Shown piece by piece: positions 12,777-24,134 of a stretch of 64,000 nucleotides of DNA (positions within the stretch are counted from its first letter, which is position 1; the number at the start of each line of letters is the position of its first letter). This stretch comes from Acephala macrosclerotiorum (lineage: Eukaryota; Ascomycota; Leotiomycetes; Helotiales; Mollisiaceae): the NCBI GenBank assembly GCA_014904845.1, contig MU119437.1, forward strand, positions 1-64,000. The letters run 5' to 3'. Both the position numbers and the translations under genes were made by a program. The notes under the pieces are model-generated. The model was not told the DNA's origin. It did no database searches and saw only the letters and a list, made by a program, of their open reading frames with translations.

Positions 12777-14607
12777 ATGGACCTAGGTACGGCCCTCGCC
12801 GTTGTAGCTTTTGCAGACCAATGCCTCAAGTAATATATCTTCAACCCTCCATTTCAGACACTGATTCCAGCTCAGATATGGCAACAAATTCGTCAAAAGA
12901 TGCAGGAGCTATCTCCGCGCAGAGGAAGAGGCCGTCGAATTGCTTGTATCCATTGAGAGCAACTGGGTCAAGATGGAGACCCAGATCGAAATCATGAAGA
13001 AGATTGCACCAAGTCTCAATGTTAGACTCCAGGATATACAATCCCAGATCCTTTCTCAACTTGAGGGGAAGCTCAAGACAGCCAGTCTGATTATCGAGCA
13101 GCTGATGACGGAGAAAAGGGACATGGAGAAGCATTGGAAGCATGACGATCGGGACATAGTTACCAAAATGAAGGGCCTTGGGGATATGAAAGCTTCCAAA
13201 AAGGGGAAGTATGTGGCCAAGAAGAATTCTTTGATCCGAATTGTGGACGATATCGAGAAGTGGCAGGCACGGTACGATCCAACTTGGATTCTGATCATGC
13301 AAATGTCGACCGGAGTCATCGATACAGAGCTGGAGAAACAACAGCAGAAGTCGGAGGGCGAGCACATCCCAATAATTGTTGCTGCCAAAGGTATTCGCGA
13401 TGCTTCAAAGTCATCACGAGACTCGACGCTTGGAAATCAACGATCGATATGGATTGAGGGGGACGAGTTTGATCTGGATCCACGACCAATTCCGTTCTCT
13501 TCCATTCAAGTGTCTGCCGTGGACGACGAGAACAGCACAGTTCTCATTGATACTATGACCTCGAACGCCGCAGCCAATACACACTCCACCATGAGGGATG
13601 TACGAAATCTAGCTCGAGTGCTTGCGGAAGTCGACCCTTACACTTTCGGACTCCTGAAATGCAGAGGTGTCGTCAAAGTTCCAAGGGAGTCGAAATCTAC
13701 TCTACAGCCCATCGTAGAATATCAGTTTGTTTTTGATATTCCAGAAGTTCTGTCGAATCCGCAGAGTCTTCGTTCGATCCTCCTCTCTGGTACTCCGTAT
13801 CCTCTCGATGAACGTTTGGAGTTAGCCAAGAAGTTGACAAGCTCAATACTCTTCGTCCATACTGTACAATTCGTTCACAAGAACATCCGACCGGAGACAA
13901 TTATTCTGTTTCAAAATGGAATCTCTGAGATCGGGGCTCCATTTCTTGCTGGATTTGAGCAATTTCGGCTAGAAGATGGACACACTCACCTTCGTGGCGA
14001 TGACGAATGGGAGAAAAACCTATGTAAGACAATCTTCTCTCGGAGCAAAAGACTTTAGCTTTGCTACGGCTTCTGCTAACATGCTACAGATCGCCACCCA
14101 GAACGGCAAGGACTATATCCAGAAGTGAGCTATCAGATGCAGCATGATATCTACAGTCTAGGTGTCGTCCTTCTGGAAATCGGTCTTTGGACATCGTTCG
14201 TCGTATACGAAGTTCATGTTGACAGCCCGATGCCACCTTCTGCTGCTCGAAACAGTATTCTTGGTCCAACAAACAGTACTGTCGAAATTACCACTCTCAA
14301 GGTCGCCGGCAAAAGCAAGGTCGCCGCCGGAACCAAGGCGACGTTGGAACAACTAGCAGAGAAGGAGCTACCATTACGGCTCGGTAGAAAATACACAGAC
14401 ATTGTCCTACTTTGCCTCAGGGTTCTGGATGCTGGCAGCGACGACGAAGACGGCGATGATGTAGAGGGCTTTGGAGTTGGAATTGAAGAGAAGCAGTGGT
14501 CAATCAACAGCTCCGAGTCACAATCAATGATGGATGAAGATGGTCTTGTAATTGGAGTACGATACATCGAGAACGTCTTGACGAAGATCCAGGAGATCAA
14601 TGTCTGA
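12777..14607 (+). CDS. HeLo-like helical domain fused to a protein pseudokinase
   Basis: Three exons give 572 aa: 12777-12829, 12876-14023 and 14090-14607. Introns are 46 nt (GTAATA donor) and 66 nt (GTAAGA donor, CTAAC branch). The start MDLGTALAVVAFADQC is followed by helix-rich sequence (about residues 1-200), the style of HeLo/HELL-type membrane-active or prion-inhibition domains in fungal incompatibility proteins. Residues about 215-560 have a protein-kinase layout. However, the HRD-equivalent reads FVHKNIRPE, with the catalytic aspartate missing, and the DFG position reads AGFEQFR, so it should be a pseudokinase. The motif after it (YRHPERQG) and HDIYSLGVVLLEIG fit the kinase C-lobe. 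The C-terminus has an acidic patch (GSDDEDGDD). Family knowledge: a helical bundle followed by a pseudokinase is the plan of MLKL and of fungal and plant relatives that permeabilise membranes in cell death. That role here is inferred. Confidence 0.75.
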
Positions 14608-17059
14608 ATGCCTTTTTTCGCGGCGTAGCTATTTACTACGAAAACTAGCGATCTTGATTCGCTGCTTTGCGCAGCCATCGCATCATAGCCGTCATCCCCC
14701 AAATGTTCCAGGGAAATGACACTCTCCCTCAAGAGCAGTAACATCCAACCCAATCACCTAGAAACCCCCTCTATTTTCTCTGCGGCACTCGGCAAAATTA
14801 TATCCTGAGTGTCAAAATCAGAGCACTGCTGAAAAGTACTGCGAACCGATGCGTCTTGTCCACACTGAACCGTTCTTTGCTAGGCCCAAGCTTACATCCA
14901 ACAATCTTGAATAGACCCACCATCTTGTACACTTTGCTCAGCGCGGTCGGCTGCTGCTCTCCCTACGGCATGGTTTTATAATTCTGTTAGCGAAAGCAGG
15001 ATCCAACAATTCCGCCCTGCTTCCGCCCGCTTTCCTCCGCCGCCGCAGTTTCTTTGATGTCCTATAGTTCCAGAGACATTTACGGGTTGCTCCTTCAGAA
15101 GTCCCATCGCGGTGGATAAATCAACGAAAGACGAGTTCAGATATTAATGTTTGAGGCGATCCTGTGGGGTGACACTTTTTCTTAATCTACAACAGTCAAT
15201 CTCCCAGCAGCCAAAGCTTTCTATTTCTGGATACTGCCTACTTTAGGAACAACATAAAATCATACTCTACTCTTTGACAATTCTTACGTCTCTTGTTCTA
15301 CATTTTTGTTGTCAAAATCTTTTGCGTACCCGGTTAGAAAGTTGTATCCTGGATTGAAAGCCTAATGTCTGTGCCAGCTCTCGCAATCCGAGTCTTTCCA
15401 AGGGTACTTGCTGATCAACAGCAATTTTAGCACTACGTTGGCTCTCTTTCTACTGTTCAATTACATTCCGAGGCATTTTCGAGCCTCTCTCTTCCGAGTG
15501 AGCCCAAGATCGCCCATCAAGCATCTGCAGATCTACTTCCTGTGCGTTGCGACGGAATGCCAAACTTTGTTCAAGTTCAAAGCTTATGTCAGCTGAGGAT
15601 GTTCTATTTCGGGCATGTAGAACCCCTTCAAAATTGTAGTCAAGAATGAGTTTGCAAATACTAGGATTGTCCTCAGACCTTGGAGTTTCCCGTTGGGTGA
15701 CGTGGTATATCTGATGGTCCATGAATAGAGTTTTAGGCGGGGAATGACGGAGCAACGTCCGCACCGTTTGATTCTATCAAGCCAGTCCCTGCGTCAGCAT
15801 ACGAATGCCGACAAAGCAAGGCTTCTCGCACCGGCAGATAACACCCAATGCAATTTTGGTTTCCTACCTCATCTCCGCTACAATCTAGACTAGCGTTCGT
15901 CCGAAAGGTCACACCACTATGACACAAGACTTGTTGTACTCTACCCGTCCAGATCAGACAAGAACCCAAACAGAATAACATAGATCAACATCCACCCGGC
16001 GATCATCCCACTTTTTGCTGTGTTGCGAGCCGAGCCGCTCTCCCCCTACAACCCACAGGGTGTTTTAAAATGTTAATTCTGAGGTGATTGTGGTCGTGTC
16101 TCTAAGGGGTGGTAAGACCAATCATCTCTCCACGATTTCACGGTATTTTGCTATATCTAGTTAAATACTAGTCTGTGCTTATTAACATTTATTATGGCCT
16201 GTACGTAGTAAACCAAGAGGCGTCAAAAGTCACAACACATTGACTCAGCCGCGGTTATTCTCGGCCAATCGTCCCAAAAATAACATACCCACAACCTAAA
16301 CTATAACATTACACAAATAGCTCAACTCAATCAACACTACTCCAAATGTACCCCGCACTCATCCCACATCTATCCCAAAGCTTACGAGCCGACCCGCCTT
16401 GCATCAAGGATACACCATATCGACACACCTCCTCGTTCCCAACATCACAACCCAATAATAAACCAAGGCCTAAGGGACTTGCGACGCATCACCGGCATAG
16501 CCATGCGAGACGCAGCCGGTATCCGAAATCTAGGGCATCACATCCTTTTGCCAGTATCCAATCCCGACACACAGACCTGGAGTCCGAGCATAGAGTTCGA
16601 AACGAGATCCAATCACTTATTTATCATTCAAGCATCGCAAACTTCACACTTATGCTTTAAATATGCCTTTCCAAATCTGACACAAATATGTCTTCATGTG
16701 CTCGAGCCTCATTATGAGGAGTTTCGTGGAGGGAGCGTGTGATCTCTGGGCATATGCCTCTTTTCTTTATCTCTGATCTGATGACATAGTGTGCTGACTG
16801 GGCTGACCGAGGGCTGGGATATATAAAGAAGTCGTATTTACATTTGTGCACTGATTCGAAATGACAGACATGACATCGATTTGTTCTCGTATTTCATTTT
16901 CACAAGCCAAGAAGCTCCCCTGCCACTTTCCTCTATCAAAGCTTCAACCATCGAGTCAGCCATCAATCTACCGACGTTACCGAGGAACAACAAAGAACCT
17001 GAAACGCATCACCAAAAATCGTTGCGAAAGTTTGACTGACTCAAGATAGGATAAATAAA
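14608..17059. other. Long intergenic region without a recognised gene
   Basis: About 2.45 kb. Frames of up to 104 codons occur on both strands (for example 15450-15764 minus, 16346-16660 plus, 16479-16742 plus), but they overlap one another, lack splice partners or domains, and have irregular codon use. I found no tRNA-like fold or transposon motif. The last 200 bases probably belong to the promoter of the lipase gene. Confidence 0.5.
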
Positions 17060-17140
17060 ATGGGAAATAAACCATCACCGCCCTCCCCGCCTTCTCCCCC
17101 ACCCCCGAGGCCATCCCCTCCGCCTTCGGATAGACGCTGA
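17060..17140 (+). promoter_or_regulatory. Proline-rich upstream ORF in lipase leader
   Basis: A 26-codon ORF (MGNKPSPPSPPSPPPPRP, ending SDRR and a stop) ends 21 bases before the lipase ATG at 17162. It corresponds to a strongly pyrimidine-rich tract. If it lies within the transcript, poly-proline coding would slow ribosomes and could lower translation of the main ORF. It may instead be only a pyrimidine-rich promoter element. Confidence 0.45.
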
Positions 17141-17161
17141 CCCCCCTTTCTCAACCACAAG

Positions 17162-19038
17162 ATGACAGGGTCTCATCATCCGTACCATGAGCCCATCTCT
17201 CGTCCCGACTTAGTTCCTCCTCCGCACCTCACTAAAGCAGAAAGGGAAACTTATGATATATTGTTTCCCCCTCTGCCGGTGTATGGGAAACCGTCTTTTG
17301 GGAAGAGGCCGAAACGGAGTGTGTTAGGGATGGTGGCGTTTTGGTTGTACATCTCTGGTATCCTAATTATGGTTCTAGCTGCTATTCCCACAATCCTCAA
17401 AAATGCCTTTTCAAAAGATCCACCTCGTCCATTCCAAGAGGAAGAGCGTCGACGAGCGGAGTTCAGGAAGCGAGAAGAGCGGGCGTGGAAACGGAAGGGT
17501 GAATCGGGAGAGGTCGATCCTGAGATTGTGGAAAGTCATGGAGGTTGGATCCCAACTGAGGGAGGGAAGGATAAGATTGTACAGGATGTGGGGTATTACG
17601 CCAGGAGGGTGGGGTTGGATAGTAAGGAGGTTAAGGTGCAGACTGAGGACGGGCATGTGCTTGTTCTTTGGCATGTTTTTGATCCAAATGAATATACGCC
17701 TTTGCCGGCTGCTTTGAGGGGGATTAGGGGACCGGAGTCGATTGATGGGATTCGTGCTCCGTCGAGAAAGCTGGAACCCGATGGAAACGAGAACAGGAGA
17801 GGAAGGAAGGATGATGGGAGAAAGTATCCGGTGCTTATGATTCATGGATTGTTGCAAAGCCCTGGGATCTATTGTACGAATGATGAGCACTCGCTCGCAT
17901 TTTGGCTTTGCAAAGAGGGATTCGATGTCTGGCTAGGGAATTGCAGAGCTGGGTTTGTGCCGGAACATGTTGAATTTGGGAGTAGGGATCCAGCGATGTG
18001 GAACTGGGATCGTGAGTCTCGTTCTTCCCCTCATCCATCTCACTCTTGAAACCCTTTGAAATGAGAAATTAAGAACGAAGCTGACCAAGAGTAGTACGAC
18101 ACATGGCAACCCTCGATCTCCCCGCCCTCACAGCTCGCGTCCTCTCCGAAACCTCCTTCCCCAAACTCGCCCTAGTAGCCCACTCCCAAGGCACAACCGC
18201 AACCCTAATTGCACTCTCACGATTCGGTCGTCCCTCCCTATCCTCCAAGATCTCTGTTGCAAACCTCCTCGCACCCGCCTTCTACGGCGGTTCTCTCCTC
18301 ACAACAAAATCGCACTTCAGGTTCATGCGCCAGTTTCCAGTCTCGATGTTCATGTTATTATTTGGCCCCACTGCGTTCTTACCGATTACGAGTATGTTGG
18401 GACTTCTGCACGGTAGAATACCGGAGAGTTGAATTGGGACGCCGAGTTATGCTGCTTATAGGTTCTTGTTTGATTGGACAGATCTGAATTGGGATCGTGG
18501 GGCTAGGGATAGGGGTTTATGTTTGCGCCGACGTTTATTAGTAGCAGGTGTATGGCTTGGTGGCTGGGGAGGGGTGGGTTTGCAGATAAGGGGGTGTGTG
18601 TTGAGTACGGAGGAAGAGCTTGAGAGGGAAAATATTGAGGATTTGTTGTTTGATTTTGAGGCGGGAGTTACGGGGTCGATAAATTCTAGTGAAGCGAGTG
18701 TGCTGAGGGAGAAGTTGAGGGGAAAGGAGGAGAAGGGAACTAAGAGTGAGAGTTGGTATCTGCCGGGGACGAGTCCATTGGCGTTTTGGGTTGCAGAGGA
18801 TGATGAGTTGGTTGATAGGAAGAAGCTGTTGAATAGGTTCAACAGGGGAAGAGAGCCGGATGCAGTGGTTGTATATGAGCATGTGGTGAAGGGGTATGAG
18901 CATCTGGATGTTGTGTGGAGTTGTGATATCATTGAAAGGGTAGGATGGGAGATTCGAGACGTGATTTGGAGGACGGTAGAATTGAAGGATAGTGTTAGGA
19001 TTCCCAAAGGATGCAGAAATTTAGAAGAAAAGCACTAG
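17162..19038 (+). pseudogene. Sterol-esterase/triacylglycerol-lipase-like membrane protein, disrupted
   Basis: Two exons, 17162-18011 and 18095-19038, joined by an 83-nt intron (GTGAGT donor, GCTGAC branch, TAG acceptor). The product resembles yeast Tgl1/Yeh-type steryl ester hydrolases. It has one membrane span near residues 55-78 (VLGMVAFWLYISGILIMVLA), a highly charged linker, the entry motif PVLMIHGLLQ, the nucleophile motif AHSQGTT, an acidic residue in WVAEDDELVD and a histidine in GYEHLDV, so the Ser-Asp-His triad can be traced. Three lesions break it. There is an in-frame TGA at 18430-18432, just before IGTPSYAAYRF. A one-base loss near 18508-18514 moves the expected sequence (FMFAPTFISSRCMAWWLGRG) into another frame. 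A compensating shift near 18590-18602 restores it before LSTEEELERE. Such enzymes act on lipid droplets or the plasma membrane. Two lesions sit at runs of G or TG, so indel error is possible. Confidence 0.75.
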
Positions 19039-21322
19039 CAGGAGGAGCATATGTTGCATAACTCGACAAGAGGTAGGCTGGCGTAGGTCAGAGCAGCAGT
19101 AGCATGATAAATTCAAGCGTTCCAAAGCACAATGCTCCGAAAACCCGTTTGCTAAGTCGCTAAGGTCGTTTTATTCATCCTGTGAAAATATAGGACAAGG
19201 CAGACGAGAACATCTCGGTAGTAGGATCATAAGATAAGAAGGCGACGAGTGGGTTCCCAATCCATATCTTGAAGTTGAATTGAGCTCTGAGAGTATTTCA
19301 ACATCGATTCTGAGGCACTTGCAAGACAAAATGTTTTGAACCCTAGGTATTCTTGCACGAAAGTGTGGATGTCCGCGCTAGGTACGTTGCGTCTTGACTC
19401 GCATAGCCTTGAGCTCCGGTCATGATCTTGCGAGGGGGTTCTCGAATGGCTAGTTGTACAGCTTTTCGAAGGCAGGCCTTGGTTTGACCGTATGACCGTC
19501 AGAGTAGAAGAAAATGATGATGTCGCTAGTGTGATATTGATCTGCGACAGGGAAGGCAGGTCGGCTCACAAAGACGAGGAGGGTAGGGGGGCTTAGTGTG
19601 GGGTATTGGTTCTTGCTATTTTTATCTGAGTTATTGTTTGATGTGTGGGGTAAATAAAGTGTTTGGTCGTGATTTGCTGTGTTTTAGGATGGACATCAAT
19701 ATTCGAGACTTCTTAAGTATCTGACGCATCGGCGTCGTCGACTCACTGTCTGAACTCGCAAGCATAGATTGATGTGGCATAGGTGTGGGGCGGCAGACTT
19801 GCGGTCGAGTATGATGCTATCAGATAATCCATAATTGGAGTCTATTTGACGTGGTCCGGAAGCAATAAATGTAATCTTAGCATACGTAATCGCTGAGCAC
19901 CGAAGGAAAACTGACAAATGTTTTGAGTTTTTGCCCTCGGCAGTCCTTGCTCAGATTCCTCGAACAGATTCTGAAAGGTGTTAACTACCATGTTGGGAGA
20001 GGTTCTCTGAATTTCAATCTCTGTATGCTCAAGCTTCCGTCGCTCTTTGCGGTCACTATGCTGATACGAACCAAACAGAAGACCAACATCACAACAACAG
20101 ATACAAATCCACCAAGCACCACAACATCCTTGGCACCTGCCTCGATCCCGGAGCCCACTACCTCAGCACTTCATTCTGCGGACTCACTACCAATCAAGAA
20201 GAGAGATGTTCAAGAGCTCCGCATGAGCGATATTTTGTAATGTTGGAACTCGTTTTTGCGCCATCTCAAATCGAAGTCGTAAATGTCAATGGATGTGAGA
20301 GGGAGGCTGGGTATTACGATGCTAGAAATGGCGCTGGTTGTGGTGAATGAGTGGATGGTTGAAGAGGAGAAGAAGGAATTGGGGGGAGACATCGCGGAAG
20401 TGAGGACTTGCAAAGGAACGGTAGGATATCCACGAAGAGATGGAGTATCGCGGTAGTCGAGAATTGGCATGTCGGCGGAAACGACGGTCTGTGGAGCTAC
20501 AGCGGCATCCTATCCAGATGATCGAAGGTGAACCTGGCATCTGGTACGATATTATCGGCAGCAAAGCAACCTTTGCTGTGGAAAGGTCGATTAGCGCTAT
20601 GCTGCAATCACGAAGCTGTGTACGTTTGGAGGGATGTGTGGCGAATTATGCGAGGAGGAAGTGAGAGCGTCTTCATCTCGTAGGAATCTCGGCGGAGGAG
20701 CCCCTCGGTGTTCTCCTCTTAGACATACACTTGCAGTGGAAAAATTCTCAAAGTTGCCTGGGTCATTGAGCCCACTTGAGCAGGCGCGGACGAGGCGGAA
20801 GGATTGGAGAGCGCGAGAGATAATTGCCTAAGAGGAAATCGCGGAGGAATCGACGGACATTGGCGGTGGGAGAGACGGTAGGCCCGGGGGGTAGAAACAG
20901 CAGTGCGATTGTCTGTACTGATTCTAGACTTTTGCCATCTGGCCACTTTCCTTTCTCAAACTTTGAGGTCGCCCAGGGCGGTTTGAAGCCCTCAGGCGCT
21001 GAACTGAAAGTGTAGGAAGATTGGAACTCCCTTCCCATCTGGCAGGTTTGACGAGCATTCGGTGACTCAAACTAGGTCTGCCCGCTACTTGCAAGAAGGC
21101 CTACGTGCCGAGAATCCTGTGATGGGCCTCTTGATATGATTCAACCCTCCCAAATTGGAAGTTTCTGAGCACCATTCACCTGCAGTGTTTGCACTGTTTG
21201 CACTTCGCCTCGCGGATGCCTAGAATTCTGAATCATCGCACTGGCGCCCCTAAAATATAAATTCTCGCCCTCTCCCATTCCCTCTTTCCTTCCTCATACT
21301 TACCTAGGCCAAAATAACCAGC
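19039..21322. other. Gene-poor region, no recognised gene
   Basis: About 2.3 kb after the lipase. Frames of 60-105 codons exist (for example 19923-20240 plus, 20210-20470 minus, 20763-21038 minus) without recognisable domains or consistent splice sites. A TATA-like tataaat near 21256 followed by a CT-rich tract on the plus strand looks promoter-like, but no convincing plus-strand ORF follows it. Confidence 0.4.
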
Positions 21323-21562
21323 TCAAGAATCGTTCTGTTTACACGACGAGATCTCCATTGTACAGCGGGGTGTCGAGTCGGGTTGACTTCTCCTTTGCGG
21401 GACGTCATAGCCCTTTATTTTTGATTGCCTTTCTTTTTCATTGAGAACTGAGCTGCGTGCTTGGTCTTGAAGAAGAGTCGAGAGGGTGCTTTGCGATTCA
21501 GTAGAGGCAAGGACGAGGAATGCATGAATGAGAGCTCCCAAGAAGAAGTTGCGAGAAAGCAT
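21323..21562 (-). CDS. Candidate small secreted protein
   Basis: A single-exon 79-codon frame. The N-terminus MLSRNFFLGALIHAFLVLAS has a basic n-region, a hydrophobic core and a small-residue cleavage context (about residue 20-24), consistent with a signal peptide. The mature part is short, polar and basic with two cysteines near the C-terminus. Size and features fit a small secreted protein or effector-like protein, but no family is recognised and the ORF could be chance. It stands alone in a gene-poor stretch. Confidence 0.35.
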   Translation of the reverse strand: MLSRNFFLGALIHAFLVLASTESQSTLSTLLQDQARSSVLNEKERQSKIKGYDVPQRRSQPDSTPRCTMEISSCKQNDS

Positions 21563-23794
21563 GCCAAGGATCCAAACACAGCATCACGTGCGCGATAACA
21601 GAATTAAGACTTTTGAAACTACTCGCATTGCCGACTTCGGTCACTCTCAATCGCATCATCCTCATGCAATTCGAAGCATTGCATTGCTGTTGCTTAAAGA
21701 TTATGCACTCGCATTGAAAGTTTGCGGAACATTTTAATGAGAATCTATTTATGGAATGCCGATCCTTTGAAAGCGCTCCACGGTCCGCTTCCGCAGCCAC
21801 TGACCTCACTGGCGACCCTGGTGATGATCCTCAAATCTGGATGTTGGGGGTTAAATGCGGTTGAATGCTGCCATGCGTGGTATGTGCTGGTAGGTTGAGA
21901 TAAGGTTCATACTATTTGATAAAGATGTAGGTATTCGGATATTTTCCTGAGCTATGGTATCGTGGAATGAGATGCAGGATGAGCTGTTATATTTTATGAC
22001 TCTTGTTGATGGGGACAATCCGAATGGTGGAATACGAAGAAATCATAGGTTGGAGAGAGCGTTGGCATTGCATTGTCGTCCTGTATGGGGCTCGATCCGA
22101 TCGATTGGATGGAGGTTGTCAGAATTGTCAGTCCTTCATCTGATCTTGGGGTAATTGGATGATGAACTTCGATCGTGAGAGGTGCAACTTCTGGCGGGTT
22201 GAGCCGAGCCGTTGTCAACCTTGGAGATCGCACGATTTTAGGCAGTGCGAGAGGCGGTATCTTCCAATTGATGCCGTTGGCCTAGTCCTATTGGAAGCTC
22301 GAATATTGATCTCGCTGGGACTTGCAACGCACGAAGTTGAATACGGATGTATCGGTAGCATGCGAAGGAAGGTATCGCGTGTATTGGGGGCAGCCCGTCG
22401 TACTCGGAGAAATTGCCGCGGGATGAACAAATCGTCAATTCCGGACTGTCCTGGCTCTGGCTGGTTCTTGAAGTGGCATCATTGGTGGTATTTCGTACAA
22501 CTGATGTTTCTTTGGCAGGTCTGGCTAGCTGTTCCACAGCCGCGCTTTGCTGTTCACCTGTCGTTGCCTCAGCCCGTGAGGCAAATCTAGCGTAGGAGAG
22601 GCAACACCTTTTCATTCACCGAGGACCTGTCAACCGACTCCTGAGGCTTGCAGCAATTAGTTGTCGCTGACTGAGGCGATGAAGCCCCAGCAGCCGATTT
22701 AATCGCGCAATGAGGCGAATATACCTGCAAATCCAGATCCCCGAGCACTCCTTGAAACAGACCTCCATCCGAAATGGGCAATGGCAAATCATGTAGTGTC
22801 CGGGCCAGCACACGAGCCGTTCTCCTTTACGTGGACATCCAATGTAGTATTATGTAGGACGGCGATTATCAGGAACTGACTTGTTCAAATTCTTCCTTCA
22901 GGTAATACGGGCGTACGCGATGGGATTTGGGCATTTGGTCGTAATAATGATCGGTCCTCAGCGTTGACATGGTTAAGGCACCCGAGGGCGCAGGACGAGC
23001 GCAGACGAGCGCAGACACCGCAGAGCTTAGCCAAGACAACAAGGGCGCGGCTCGAGCATCGGATTCCTTGATACGGTCGTTGGGCGGCGAGGCTGTGGAT
23101 TTTCGGGCTTTTCGGTGAGGGAACAGGGTTGGAAAGAGTCTGCGACAGTTGGAAGGAAAGTCAGCTGCAGCGCCGCTCTGGCTTGCCATTTGCTCGAAGC
23201 CCCTCTTTCAGGCTTCTGGATCAGGCTTTCTCCCACGGACAGCCTGGCCAGAGACAACTCTGCAGACGGAACATTATGCGAACCACCGCACATCTGTGGG
23301 AGCGCTGATGGTATGACTTTGAGTGTATTGATGTATTGTCGTGTGCCCTGGAGAGATCCTGATACTTGCGGCTCAATGAAGCGAAATAGATGTTTCAAGA
23401 GGATCAATGCAGCATGATAAAGGCATAGAAGATACGCATTCACTTCGAAGGCGAGTTCTGGAATTACATTCGTGATTGTTCGTGCTTTGATTGCAGGGTC
23501 GATGATCTTATTCACAAAGCCCAAAGGAGTCTAGCGCATTTCACTATTAGCGTGAAGCCGATGGTAGGACTCTTCAATCTTCAATCAATCCTTCCTCCCC
23601 ACCATCAATCCACCGCCCTCTTCAACGCAACGCGTGATTCCATCTCTTGAACTCACGCTTTCAAGTGTGTCGAGAGTGTCACGTCTCGATCGCATCGACC
23701 GCCCACGCCCGTCTTCAGCTCCAGGAAGACGACGAACACGTCACGGTCGGCATCCACAGCCCTCCATCAATCTCACCCTTGGAAGTAGCAGACA
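21563..23794. other. Gene-poor region upstream of casein kinase I
   Basis: About 2.2 kb. A minus-strand frame at 23027-23524 (165 codons) opens with plausible hydrophobic helices (LLCLYHAALILLKHLF) but turns low-complexity and has no family. Overlapping frames at 22159-22615 and 22587-22813 are on both strands and unsupported. The last few hundred bases, rich in CT, should include the casein kinase promoter. Confidence 0.4.
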
Positions 23795-24007
23795 GGTACG
23801 TACCGATCCCCCTTCAAACGTTGCGTTGATATATCGTGAGAACCCTCAACTTCATCTCCGCACATCTTCACCGTCTTGCGCAGCTTGACCGATTGATTTA
23901 CCTCTCTCGCTCAGGCCGCTTACGACAGTTCCACCTCGACCACACCGCTTCGTGTTTGGCAGCCTGACCTGAACACCTCATTGACTAACACCACTTCTCC
24001 TCTCTAG
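23795..24007 (+). other. Probable 5' UTR intron of the casein kinase I gene
   Basis: A strong donor (ag followed by GTACGT) near 23795 and a good branch/acceptor (TTGACTAAC... CTCTCTAG) ending at 24007 delimit a 213-nt intron in the leader of the downstream gene. No protein is encoded here. Long leader introns are common in fungal housekeeping genes. Confidence 0.5.
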
Positions 24008-24134
24008 TATTTGCCATTCGTCCTACGACACCTCTCTCGACTTCGAATTCCCTCGTCGGTCGATAATACTACAACTCAATTCCGTCAACTCTTGTATCGG
24101 ACGTCCGGTACAGAGTCCATAGATCAGCTACAAG

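Noticed and set aside
14214..14753. 179-codon minus-strand frame
   Set aside because: It overlaps the third exon of the pseudokinase gene, whose reading frame carries kinase C-lobe motifs.
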